Source of the DNA: Lasiodiplodia sp. COLG20
Taxonomy: Eukaryota > Ascomycota > Dothideomycetes > Botryosphaeriales > Botryosphaeriaceae
Reading direction: 5' to 3'
NCBI GenBank assembly: GCA_009801085.1
Contig: VNWV01000001.1
Location: 6,696,001-6,760,000, forward strand
DNA: 64,000 nt
The position numbers and the translations under genes are program-made. Positions 35,401 to 46,171 of the stretch are shown piece after piece. The notes below the pieces were generated by a model that saw only the letters and a list, made by a program, of their open reading frames with translations, did no database searches and was not told the DNA's origin. Position 1 is the first letter of the stretch. Every line of letters starts with the position of its first letter.

Positions 35401-37601
35401 CCGAACAGGGCTGTTGCGTATATTGACTTGCATATCGTTCCGACCTCCGCAGTGCCCTAAACACTCACCGAAGGCTCATTCAACATCACATGCCCAGGGG
35501 GAAGCCACAGTGCAGCTTCCGATGGTCTGATGTTACAGTGAAGCAACGCCGCACCGCATGCTGCACGATGCGGCAGTCAAAGGCTTCACAACTGTCATGT
35601 GCAGAGCTGTCTCGGGCCTTAGCTCTGCGAAGAGCCTGAGCTGCACTGCCTACGCTGGGCACCGAGCATGAGCTGAGTTCCACGCTATTCAATCCACGAG
35701 ACGTGTGGATGGTAGGCCCGAAGGCTCTGCTGGGACCACAACAGCAAGCTTCCAGGGTCTGTCAAAAGGTCTTAGAGCACGTTGCTAGCTATATCAGCGC
35801 GGGACTTATGAGTCACGGAAAGAGAAATGGCGAAGAGCTATTACAAAAGCCGACATTGCTGTGAAGAGACGGAGTTCCAGCTCACCTTCATATTTGGGTG
35901 ATTACTTCGATTTTACCCCTTCTTGTCTCTTCCGGCTCAAACATGTGCGCTCTTTGTAATGCTCGCGTTGACCCTGACTGCCCAACTACTCAGAAGCAAT
36001 TCTCTTGCCCATCGGCGCGCCTTTCTCCAATCCATAACCTCAAAGCATTGCCTCCTCTATTCCCACCTCTGAACACAGGCTGCTCTTGATGTGAATAAGT
36101 CCTCTGACGGCCTAGGCAGATAAGGTTCTTTTATTTCACATCTGACCATTTCTGAAGATCCACCTTCCAGTTCACCAACCTGTTTACTGTTTTCCCTCCT
36201 CAGATTCCCTGGCTACTCGCCGCTGCCGTGTGTGCACGTGGGTCGTAGCAAGATGGACCTAACGGATGTGCACGGCAAGAGATGTCTAAAAGTTGGGTCC
36301 GATAAATCATTGCGCTCGAACGGAAGGAGAATTATGCGGCCCACTGTACCGAGAATCGAGTCCCGTCGTTCGAGCCTGCAAGGTCGCCCTTGCATGAATA
36401 GTAGCTTGGCGTTCTCCGAGGGTGCATTCAAGAAGTTTCCGGCAATGGCAACATTATGCAAGTTTATTCCCAGCACGAGCCGACGATGTAACGAATTAAC
36501 AGCTCTTGCTACTGCCGTGTTCCGGTGTGAAGAGCGCATTACCAGATCTTCCGGCTATGTCGGACTTGAGGTCAGCTGACCTGTTCTTCGCCGATGACTC
36601 CATGGGATACCGATCGCGGACTGAGCCGGTGCTACAAAGGCTCTCTGGATTGTTTGCCATGGTATATCGACACTAGGCCACGTCGAATTCGAAGACGATT
36701 TACTCGTGCCGTTGTTCAATGCCGCTGCATCTTGCCGATCACCAATCACCAACAGCAGGCAACGACTTTCAAACCAATGGTTTTAGCCGGCCGGTTCCAA
36801 GCGAGACGGAAAGTCAAGTCATTGACAAGATTTCTGACGCGAGATCATGGCATGATTCAATCAAGTTGCATTAGGAAGGCGATACCTCCGCTCTTCGCGA
36901 CGTTCCTATCGCCAGGATCTACATTCACGCGGGCAGCGAGGCGGATGGAGCGGGGTCCTTTTTCTTGGCCTGCTTGGCAACGTCTTGGACCTCCTCTATC
37001 TAGCCGGTCGAAGCTATCACCAAGGGCGCCCGCCGAAAGCTTCACGAGGCCGTGCGGTCGCCATATCTCTCAAGTAACAATTATCAGAACTTCAACAGGC
37101 ACTGGCTGCAAATACAAGGCTCCTCTCCCGCCACGATGCACAGCCCAAACAGCAAACTCACAGCCTCTCCGCCAAGCCTCCAATGGAATCCGTCCGGCTC
37201 GCGTCGACGTCACGGAAGAGGCGCCGCGCAGCAAACGAGCCGCCGTACACCCATGCGATTTGATAGCTTATCCCGTAAACCAACACCCAACCGCCGAAAC
37301 GCGCCCGACTCTGGGGCGCGCTTTCCCTGCTTTCGCCCATTCACAGCTTCCTATCCAGGCACTTTCCCCCATCTAATGCACAGCCCAGCCATCCCGCATA
37401 AACGAATTGCCCTTGCCCCCGTGATGTTGCCGCAAATCCCGGCAAGGCAGGCGCGTACGAACGCCTTGCTCAGCAAACATGGTGTTTAAAACAAACCCGC
37501 ACCGCGCCAATCCGTTCTCCCCCCAAACACAACGCTATTCTTTTGTTTCCCTCCATCGTTTTCCCTTGCATCCCTTTGTTTCTAAGGGACATTCCTAAAC
37601 G
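32409..37601. other. Gene-poor 5.2 kb region
   Basis: No frame here combines protein-like composition, splice-linked continuity or a recognisable domain. The longest (260 codons from 36594) has no family character. A 55-codon frame at 34312-34479, preceded by a CT-rich stretch, is listed separately. CT-rich sequence at 37480-37600 is probably the carboxypeptidase promoter. No transposon protein, terminal repeat or tRNA is recognised. Confidence 0.5.
34312..34479 (+). CDS. Possible small ORF, 55 aa, unknown
   Basis: An ATG after a CACCACAACACC-rich, promoter-like stretch opens a frame starting MPGKYAPPSATHEAVPRIAP and ending at a TGA. Single exon, no signal peptide, no known domain. It could equally be chance or the first exon of a decayed gene. 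Listed only because the upstream sequence resembles fungal leaders. Confidence 0.12.
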
Positions 37602-40006
37602 ATGCTCTACCGCCCGCTGTTTGCTGCCGCCGCAGTCGCTTCGTCGGTGGCCGTCGCCGAGCACGTCCCGGCCGGCCGCCGCGGGCTGCTGAAGCGTCAG
37701 GTGCCTGCAGACCCGACGGGCGTGCAGGAGATCACGTCGCCCGGCGGTGCCAAGATCACGTACAAGCAGCCGGGCAAGCAGGGCGTGTGCGAGACGGCCG
37801 AGGGCGTCGACGACTACGCCGGCTACATCTCGCTCAACGAAAAGTACAACGTCTTTTACTGGTTCTTCGAGGCCAGAGAGAATCCGACGGAGAAGCCGGT
37901 GAGTTTGAATCCAATTTTTTTTTCTTTCTACGCATGTGGTTGTTGGACATGGGAGGTGTGGGGATTGAGTGGAGTTGTTTGTTGATGGGGGGCTGGGTGG
38001 TGGCTGGGGTGTTTAAGAATTGAGTTCTGTATAGGGAACAGTGGCTGACCTTGGCATTGTAGCTCACACTGTAAGCGTTTCGAATACCTCTTGGGAGTTT
38101 ATGCGGTTTTTGACTTGGCTTGCGCAGATGGCTTAATGGTGGCCCGGGATCGGATTCGTTGATTGGATTGTTCCAAGGTAAGCTGGTTTCTTTACTGTTT
38201 CAGCAAAATCTTCTTTTCAATAAGAGCTTGGGAATACTATATGGAACGGCTTTTTGGTGGAGACTCCCGGAGGAGAGTATCCGTCACCATTCTATTGTGG
38301 TGGACTCCACGCCAGGTGAAATGCGAGCATCCCTCCGCACCAAGACATTCGACCAAGCCGGCGAGTCCCATTTGGGATGAATGCCTTTGATTTTTCCCTG
38401 GACTCTCAGACCGCAATATTCCTATGCTTGAGGATTGTCAGGCCGCTTTTCACGTGCTTATTTTATTTTATCTTTTCCATCTGTACTGGCCACGAAGGTA
38501 TGATGATGCTGATGATCGTCTTTTAGAGCACGGTCCGTGCAACATCACCGAGGATTTGAAGACGCAATGGAACCCTTATTCCTGGAATGAGGAGTCCAAC
38601 ATGCTCTACCTCTCCCAGCCTGTCGGAGTAGGCTTTTCGTACGAGACGACCCAGGTGACGGAAGACGGCCGTTATTCCATTGTCGACCCGGATACGACCA
38701 ACACCACATACGCCGCAGCTGTCGGCGCGTGGGAGCTCATCCAGACATTCCTGGAGCTTTCTGAGAGATTGGACCCGGATCTCTCGAACAGGACGTTCAA
38801 CCTCTGGACTGAATCATACGGTGGTCACTGTAAGATCTCAATTGTTCTATTGGAAGTTCCGTAAACTGATTCCTTCAAAAAGATGGCCCCACTTTCTACA
38901 GGTATTTCTACGAGCAAAGCCAGGCGATCAAAGATGGAACTATCGACGGTTACTCCCTGGAGATGGACACTCTTGGCATAATTAACGGCATCATCGATGA
39001 GGGTTTGTACATCCTCTCCTTTCACTTCAACACATACTCACAGATTCAATTAGGCATCCAAGCACCGTACTACCCCGAATTCGCGGTCAACAATACGTAT
39101 GGCATCAAGGCCGTCAGCGACACCATCTACAGCGAGATGAAGGACGCGTACTACCGCGAAGGCGGGTGCGCCGACCAGGTAGCAGCCTGCGCCGCCGCTG
39201 ATCGCGAGACCGACGAAGGGTTAGTCCACAAATTTCTGACTCCATTCGTACGCGTGCCCTTTCTAAACAGCACTTTGTCCAGATGGCAAACTTGCCGCGA
39301 TGCAACCGACTTCTGCCGCAGCGAGGTCGAAGAGCCTTACTACATCTACGGCGGTCGCGGCGTCTACGATATTCGTCACCCGTACGACGATCCCACGCCG
39401 CCCGACTACTTTGTCGACTTCCTCAACCTGGCGTCGACGCAGGAGGCACTCGGCGTCAACATCAACTACACCACGACTAATTCGCGCTACGTCAACGCGG
39501 GCTTCCAGTCGACGGGCGACTTCGTCTTCCCAGACTTCAAGGAGGACCTCGAGTGGATCCTGGCGCAGAACGTACGCGTGGCGCTGCAATACGGCGACGC
39601 CGACTACATCTGCAACTGGCTGGGCGGCGAGGCCGTCTCGCTGGCCGTCGAGTACGAGAACTCGGCCGACTTCCGCGCCGCCGGCTACGCGCCCCTGCTC
39701 GTCGACGGCACCGAGTACGGCGTCGTGCGCCAATATGGCAACTTCAGCTTCACCCGCCTCTACGATGCCGGCCACGAGACGCCGTACTACCAGCCCGTGG
39801 CCACCCTTGAGTTCTTCCGCCGCGTGTTGAACGACCTCGTCCTTGCGGATGGAAAGAGCAGGATCACGGATGATTATCAGAGCGAGGGCCCGGCCAATGC
39901 GACACACACTCAGCCCTACCCGCCGCTGCCTGATGAGACCGGTGCTGCGGGCAGGAAGAAGAGGAGGGGGACGGTGAGGAAGGAGGGGAGCTTGTTCCTG
40001 TCGTAG
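37602..40006 (+). CDS. Secreted serine carboxypeptidase (peptidase family S10)
   Basis: Exons 37602-37898, 38063-38070, 38128-38177, 38527-38829, 38883-39002, 39054-39219 and 39283-40006; 555 aa. A signal peptide ([20 protein letters not shown]) is followed by a probable propeptide with a Lys-Arg site (LLKRQ). The oxyanion-hole motif [16 protein letters not shown] is assembled from three exons, one only 8 nt long. The catalytic triad is visible: Ser in TESYGGHYGPTF, Asp in [14 protein letters not shown] and His in [12 protein letters not shown]. Several N-glycosylation sequons are present. It should remove C-terminal residues from peptides at acid pH, extracellularly or in the vacuole. The introns at 39003-39053 and 39220-39282 are in frame without stops but have good splice and branch signals. 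The basic tail [11 protein letters not shown] is unusual. Confidence 0.88.
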
Positions 40007-40503
40007 AAGAAAAGATGAGTGGGTGGCGTTTTGTGCATTACTTTCGATGGAGAAGGAAGACTCCTATGACACTTGGCAGACGATTGGACGGATTGTCTTG
40101 TGTAATTCCCTGGTAGCAGAAATTCTGTGCTCTTGCGAGTACCTCCTTTCATATCTTCAGGTGTGAGATTTCATAAGTCAAGAGGCGCGGGTGGATGAGA
40201 TGCTAAATTCAGCTTCGATTTATTACACCACCACACCACCGGCCGTCCGAAACTAACGGATAACGTTAGGCGTCAGAGGTCCACTTTAACACCTGACTCG
40301 AACACACGAACCATTCTCACGATTGGATGATCCCGTATGCAGCAACCTATAGGCATGTCAGTGCTCCATTCCACGTTTCCCCGCTTTTGCACGACCGTAA
40401 AACTTCTCAACAAAGTGGGAGACGACCAAGACGACTTTTCATCCTGTCTCTCAGGGCCACTTTGGGGCCTCATAAGTCACAGCTCTTTCAACAATTACGC
40501 TTG

Positions 40504-42267
40504 ATGAGGATGGATTCTCCAATGCCCCATGACTGTTTTCACCACCAGCCGCTCGATCTGACTGAAAACTCATTCCGCCTGCTCGACATAGGAGGGATTT
40601 CTAAAGAAGGCTTCGTCGACTGCACCATCGGAATACACAATTGTGACGAAAAGGACCTCAATTATCAAGCTCTCTCGTACGCCTGGGGTCCGGAGCAACC
40701 TACCGGTTGGATTTTGTTGAACGGCAAACCTTTCCGCGTCCGCCAAAACCTCTTGCTTTTCTTAGAAGCTGCAGTATCCTCACATCCGGTAGCCTGCACC
40801 AGGATATGGATTGACGCCATCTGTATTGACCAGGGAAACACTCCCGAAAAGAACCATCAGGTCATGCAGATGGCTAGCATCTATCGCAATGCTAAGACGG
40901 TCTTTGTCTGGTTGGGATAATCCAAAGGGAATTACAAAGAGCTACGCAGTGCCATCATGTAGATGGAGAATAGTCCCATTCGAGATGGCCCGCATGGGGT
41001 GGTGAGCGGCATCAAGCCCGAGCTTTATGCTGAAGATCATCCCATCTCCCACCAAGTCCAAGACCTTCTCATGCGCGACTACTGGAAGAGGATGTGGATT
41101 ATCCAAGAAATCATCATTGCGGGAGTAAGGGCGACACTTCTCTGCGGTGAATACAGTTTTAGGTGGTATCCCGTACACGAACTGGCCAAAATGTGCGACA
41201 ATTGCTGGGAACAAGACAGGATAGGAGTAGCGATGCGGCTGATTCGGATAGCGCACATGTCCACTCCTCAACCTCCCCAAACGACGGTTCTGCAGCTGCT
41301 GCAAAGACTTGGTGGTGGTGGTGCTTGTGCAGACCTCCGCGACAAAGTCTATGCACTCCTCGGACTGCTCCGCGATTCGGGGAACCTGCGCCCAAACTAC
41401 TCCATTTCCACCGAATGTCTCTTCTTTCGCGTTCTTCGAACTGCAACTACGTCTTCAAAGCAGAGCCACGTCACCTTCAAGGATGCATCAATCCTCAAGA
41501 AAAGTCTGGGATTGGATTTCAGAGAACTTAGTGACTATCTAAATGGGAAAGACGAGCAAACCCACATGGAAGAGTCAATACGGCTGGGACGCCAGCCCTC
41601 TCTGCTATGGCCCTGCAGACTACCTATCAGATTTTTCGTCTCGAAAAGGGTACTTCTGCATGATTTGGAGTTCCGTTTTGACCATGACCAGAGTATTGGA
41701 GCAACCGCATGGCTATTGGAACATACAGATGTCCTGTTTGAGTTCGCGAGTTTTGGGTCTGAGGATGAATTCCGGAAGGCAATGGTTCTTCGAAAAGTTG
41801 ACTCCGGGCTGTTCAAGTATATTGCAATGGCTGAATATCGGGACACCGAAGTGCTGAAATCAGAGGTGGGCGACCGCCGCTGGGCTGAAGAACGATGGTT
41901 CTTGTATCATTTGCCAGCACTGCTATCAGCAGATTGTCTTGCTGGCGAAGATACCCAGATTATTGTCTCTTCGGAAGTTTTCTTGGTCCTTATGAAGCTA
42001 TCCGAGCTGGGTATGTCAATCGGCGATTCTCGAGTCGATGAGAATGACCTGGAATTCTTGGGAATCAAGGATGGATTGGTTATCACACACTCAACACTGT
42101 TCTTGCCCGCTAAGGAGCAAGAAAGCGGTGCAGCACACGATTATCACTCAACCAGAGTCTGGGACATGGCCCGTCTTGAGATTCCTACTTACGAAGTCTA
42201 CGACGGATACTCCAAACTGTGGTGCGGATCCTCAAAAGACCGGCCACATACTTGGACCATTTTCTGA
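40504..42267 (+). pseudogene. HET-domain (heterokaryon incompatibility) protein gene interrupted by two in-frame stops
   Basis: One continuous frame starting MRMDSPMPHD. It contains the HET-domain blocks YQALSYAWGPEQPTGWILLNG, IWIDAICIDQGNTPEKNHQVMQM and IYRNAKTVFVWLG. TAA at 40918-40920 follows directly, and TAG at 40960-40962 is in the same frame. The frame then stays open for 434 codons with MRDYWKRMWIIQEIIIAG, the rest of the HET domain, and LRDKVYALLGLL. Each stop is one C-to-T change from CAA or CAG. A GT-AG intron could remove both stops (GTCTGG donor near 40908, ATGTAG acceptor) but would delete the conserved VWLG. Inactivation is therefore preferred. Intact HET proteins trigger cell death in vegetative incompatibility. 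No partner domain is recognised in the C-terminal half. Confidence 0.7.
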
Positions 42268-42476
42268 GCCGATAATGTGAATGCAGCACTTAAGTCCGAT
42301 CCTTCACCATAAATTATCACAACCAGATGCGATTATGTGTCTGCTCCGCAGCGCAAAATGTTAAGTCATCAGCGTGGAAAACCTAAGCCCTACTCCTGAT
42401 TTTGGTAGAGCTATTTGACACTTCTGAAAATCTCGAGGGGCAAATTTTCACAGCAATCTCTAATCCAGCTTTGGGG

Positions 42477-43100
42477 TTATTGGCCTTTATATGCACTTAA
42501 TCGATCGCGGCTGTCATTTCGCAGCAGAATACTTATTCTTTGTACCTCAGTGTAGCACCCTTTCACCTTCAGCTTGTCGTTTGTGAGGCCTTGTACCTGA
42601 CTCTCAATAGCCTTCATCTCCTGACTCTCTTCCTCACTCTCACCAATCGGCTTGATCCCATACCTCCTCAAACCTCGCAACACCTCCCCCGCATTTATAT
42701 CCCTGGCATTCTTCTTCCCCCTCTCCGCAAACTTCCGTCATCATTACGCAGGGGTCTACCCATCGCGCCCCAAATATCCGGCGATCCCATCATCGTAGAC
42801 GCGCTTCACCCCCCAGCTAATCCACGCACAGACCTCCTCATCCCTCCACACCTCCAAATGCCAACACTTCGACGATTTCGGCGTATGGGACTACCATCCG
42901 ACACTCCTCCACTTGCGCCGAAAGAAGCCCCTTAGAGCGTCCTGGTCCGGGAGGATGTGAGCTGTGAGCTGTGCTCTACGCTTGCCGTCGTAGGAGAACG
43001 CCATCCTCTCGTCCCACAGCCGCTCGTGTGGCTGGAGTACAAAAATGCCGGAGTGGAATTCGTGATTATGGGGAGAGGAAAGTGTTGCGGGGTCGGCGCG
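42477..43100 (-). pseudogene. Decayed GT8 (glycogenin/galactinol-synthase-like) glycosyltransferase fragment
   Basis: One minus-strand frame, read from about 43100 down to a TAA at 42477-42479, keeps recognisable GT8 blocks: HSGIFVLQPHERLWDE, LPDQDALRGFFRRKW, CWHLEVWRDEEV (WRDEEV at 42831-42848) and DDGIAGYLGRDG. It is broken by five in-frame stops: TAG at 42891-42893, TAG at 42756-42758 and TAA TGA TGA at 42738-42746. Two of the sites correspond to Trp positions (WW, and the WWW run after DG-T-H) in the fungal family as I know it. The N-terminal nucleotide-sugar-binding half with the DxD motif is missing. No frameshift is needed. The downstream open part (LRGLRRYGIKPIGESEEE) looks like the family's variable tail. 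Confidence 0.65.
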
Positions 43101-43382
43101 CAGTTGGCGATACCGGTGGAGATGGGTTCCGTACTGCTGTTTTTACCGTGTATCTTTAGAGTTGACGATGATTGGTGGATGATCGTGTTCGGGGTTAAGG
43201 TAGCATACTTTGCTGTTTAAAGATGCGGGATTTTGTTATGGTTCAGTTGAGTCCGTGTCTTGTCATATGTATATTACCATTTACTATGAAAGCGAGATGT
43301 ATCCAAAGAAGCTGGGAAACATCTCTGATGGTCAGGATACTCTTAGCTCCACTGTCTGATCTGGCCTAGATCTCACTGCGTA

Positions 43383-43755
43383 TTATTCAAGGGTAGTCAG
43401 GAAAGAAATATGGAGGACCGTAGGTGGAGTGGCCAGATGGAACAGACGGGAATCTGCGCTGCGTCTCATTTGTGCTTCAACACTATGAAATACTGTTCTG
43501 AGATAAGTTGCTGAATATTTAGCGTCAATAACTGCTCTATGACGCGGCGGAGCACTTGATGGACAATACTCAACGGTTGCATGATCTAAAAAAAGGATTA
43601 GTCACTGCCTCGTCCATCGGACTGCCAGCACGACGTAATCTCTCTATCATGTTTGGGGGCGAATGCTTACCTGTCATTCCGGGGGGTTTATGCGGCGCCC
43701 TTGTCTCCAGATGATTTCCCGGCTTCTTCCTTGCTGCTCCCTTGTTCACAGGCAT
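43383..43755 (-). CDS. Candidate two-exon small protein, 95 aa, unknown
   Basis: Exon 43671-43755 starts MPVNKGAARKKPGNHLETR and ends at GTAAGC. After an 85 bp intron with a GACTAAT branch-like site and a TTTTTTTAG acceptor, exon 43383-43585 stays open for 67 codons to a TAA. Total length is exactly 96 codons including the stop. The protein is basic with no signal peptide or known domain. The splice signals and long second frame support it, but its position between a pseudogene and a gene-poor stretch lowers confidence. Confidence 0.25.
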
Positions 43756-43812
43756 GATGGAATCTGCCGGATGTAAATCTTTCCCTTTTTGTCGTCTGCG
43801 TTGGAATGCTCC

Positions 43813-44080
43813 ATGCTCATAACCTCAAACTTCACTCATTTTTCTTTTGTTGAGACAGCTCCAAAGTCGACTCCGCACAATTCTCCGACAAGCTCCACAG
43901 CGGGTGGCGCGGCTAAGGTAACGTAACAGCAAGAGCTGGGCAATACTACGCCCGAATATTTCGCCGACGGCGTTGCAGCGGAGAGAAATCGACGGGAGAA
44001 TTGCTGAGCTGCAGGAGTACATAAGAGGGGATCGGCAGAAGTATGACTGGCGACGGAGGCGAACAAGGGAGTTTGTGTAG
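43813..44080 (+). CDS. Weak candidate small gene or gene remnant, 68 aa
   Basis: Frame 43813-43917 (MLITSNFTHFSF...) can be joined by a 61 bp GT-AG intron (GTAACG...GTTGCAG) to 43979-44080. The second part encodes the charged, coiled-coil-like RREIDGRIAELQEYIRG and ends with an Arg-rich tail, RRRRTREFV. The second exon looks protein-like; the first does not, and the donor is weak. It may be the last exon of a lost gene. Confidence 0.15.
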
Positions 44081-44817
44081 GACATCGGTTCCATGTCTGT
44101 AGTAAGACACGACGGCAACAAGCAACCAAGTGTGCCCCGGATATGCGGTGTAGCAAATATCCGGTCATGTGGGAGGCGGCGCAGTAGGAGTACCATAAGG
44201 ATGGTAGCCAGATGCCAAGTAGCCTTGGCTTTGGTCATTGTCCCTGGAAGAACGTGCGTCTAAAAACAGAACGCTGCGTTGCATAAAGGAGAAGATGTGA
44301 TCGGACAGGGCTGAACGTGCATTTTATCTTTTAAACCTCTCTCATTGGAAGTGATTTACCGGTGAGGAAGGAAAGAGCTTACGAATGATTTCCGCCAGCT
44401 CCGTTCCGGTCGGGAGGGGGGATCCGAGTGTTTTTGTAGCGAGGCTCAGCTTTCATATAGTTTCTGTAGGACAATGAGTCGTGGTTGAGGCTCTTCGTCT
44501 ATTCAGGTAAAGTAAGCGCGCTAATTGGCTGGCATTGACTCGTGGACACTGCCCTTCCTTCGGGACTTGCGACGCGCGCCGTTTCACGCCGAGGAAGCCC
44601 CTGGATGGAATGCACCTTGAAACTACGTGCAAGATGGAAGTGGCGTTTCCCGCCAATCTACCCAGGTCCTCCGGGCAAGACAGGGCTGAACATCCCGGTG
44701 ACTCCTGTAGATGATGAGCGCAAGTCTGGCCCGCGGCTCACCAATCTCTCCACACAATATGTACGCCACAGCCGCCGTGAACCTTTGGCCTGACAGACGG
44801 AGTTCTCGGACCTTGCG
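44081..44817. other. Intergenic region upstream of the GPCR gene
   Basis: About 740 bp without a supported gene. Minus-strand frames at 43825-44238 and 44453-44656 have no domain or splice continuity. Confidence 0.45.
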
Positions 44818-46171
44818 ATGCCAGCCTTCGACATGAGCTACGACTCCAGAGTCGCCATCCCGACTCTGGTGGGCAGCGCCCTTTCATGCTTTGCGACAAC
44901 ATGCGTGCTCCTCTCGTGGATGTGCTACGGCCAGGGCAAGCGGTCCTTCCGCTACGCTCTCGTTCTGAACCTTACTTTCGCTGGTACGCCTGACAATTTT
45001 TCTTTTGGGGTCGTAAACTGACTTGTAGCGCACAGAATGGGTCAATTCTCTAAATAATACCATTTCCGGCACTATCAGGGTCATGCACAGAGGCGTGCTG
45101 ACGGCTGGAGGTCCCTGCACCTTCAACGGCTGGATAGGACAGCTGTCGGTTCAGGTACATGTTCCCATTCAATCGGTACTGCGGCATGGTATACTGATGG
45201 TCCGAAGGCTGCAGATTTCTCCATATTGGCCATAGCTTTGGTGACGCTCCTCACCATCAAGCTCAAGTCGTACATCCTCTATGCTTCTTTCGACAAGAAG
45301 ATTCTCATCTGCCTATCGATCTGGCTCGTCCCGCTTGCGACAAGTGAGCAATTCCACCCACCCCACCGGCGCATCCCACTAAACAAATGACAGGTACCAC
45401 CGCTGTTGCGATGCACCAGATGAAGCCTGTTAGTGGTAATTGGTGCTGGATATCTTCCGAGAAGACCAACCTCCGCTATGCCCTGGGCCACGGCTGGCGT
45501 TTCGGCATTATTATCATCACCATCCTCATCTACATCTACGTTTTTGTCTACATGCGGAAACGTCTCTCGTACCTTCAAGAGACGAGCCGCACCTACTCAT
45601 ACGACTACGGGCGCGACTTGCACGATATGAGCGCCTTATCATCTCTGCCGCCGAAAGGCGACATGAAGGGCGGTGCAAGCGGCGGACTGATGGTAATCGA
45701 TGAAGAAAACCCGGCTCCCGAGAGAAGTATGTTATTCGAAATTCAACTTTCCCAGAAAGACCTCAAGACTGACGGCAAACTAAAGCATTGACTGCGCCTG
45801 CGCCTACGCAAGCAAAACTACTGGGAATCAACACCGGCCTTTCCATTACCACGCCAGCTCCACGCGCGACTACATCACCATTGCCAACTTCAAATACGGG
45901 AAGTTTGCACAGACGGAAACGTAGCCACAGCAAGATCGTCGAACGCGAAATCTGGCGCATGCTGCTGCTCAACGCCTACCCGATTATGTACGTCATCCTG
46001 TGGCTGCCTGGAATCGTCAACCGGATAGCGGAAGCTACGGGTCACCAGTGGACATGGCTGCAGATAATGCAGTGCTCGACGCAGTACATTGGGCTCGCGA
46101 ACGCCCTCACGTATGGTTTCAAGGAACACTCAAGAGACTTTGCATCATGGATACACAGTCTGAACAGATAG
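44818..46171 (+). CDS. cAMP-receptor/Git3-like G-protein-coupled receptor
   Basis: Exons 44818-44983, 45036-45154, 45208-45343, 45394-45726 and 45786-46171; 379 aa. Seven hydrophobic segments are visible. TM1 is VAIPTLVGSALSCFATTCVL, and TM2 contains the NLTFAEWVNSLNNTISGT block. A Cys before TM3 lies in GGPCTFNGWIGQLSVQAADF; SILAIALVTLLTI, ILICLSIWLVPLA, FGIIIITILIYIYVFVYM and a final pair around MLLLNAYPIMYVILWLPG follow. A long third cytoplasmic loop (about 130 residues, Ser/Thr/Pro-rich, RRKRSHSK) precedes TM6. This matches the Dicty_CAR/Git3 group (Aspergillus GprH-type). Such receptors sense nutrients or other ligands at the plasma membrane and act through heterotrimeric G proteins; the ligand is unknown. 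Each splice site keeps frame. Confidence 0.82.

Noticed and set aside
36594..37376. 260-codon plus-strand frame in the gene-poor region
   Set aside because: Basic, Arg/Ser/Pro-rich translation without hydrophobic core, repeats, signal peptide or domain. An equally long stretch is open in an overlapping frame, so chance is likely.
40904..40962. A short intron removing the two HET stops
   Set aside because: The only GT-AG pair that works uses a poor GTCTGG donor and would delete the conserved VWLG motif, so two point mutations explain the data better. It remains testable by RNA-seq.
43825..44238. 137-codon minus-strand frame
   Set aside because: No domain or splice signals linking it to other exons; Cys/Arg-rich composition unlike neighbouring genes.
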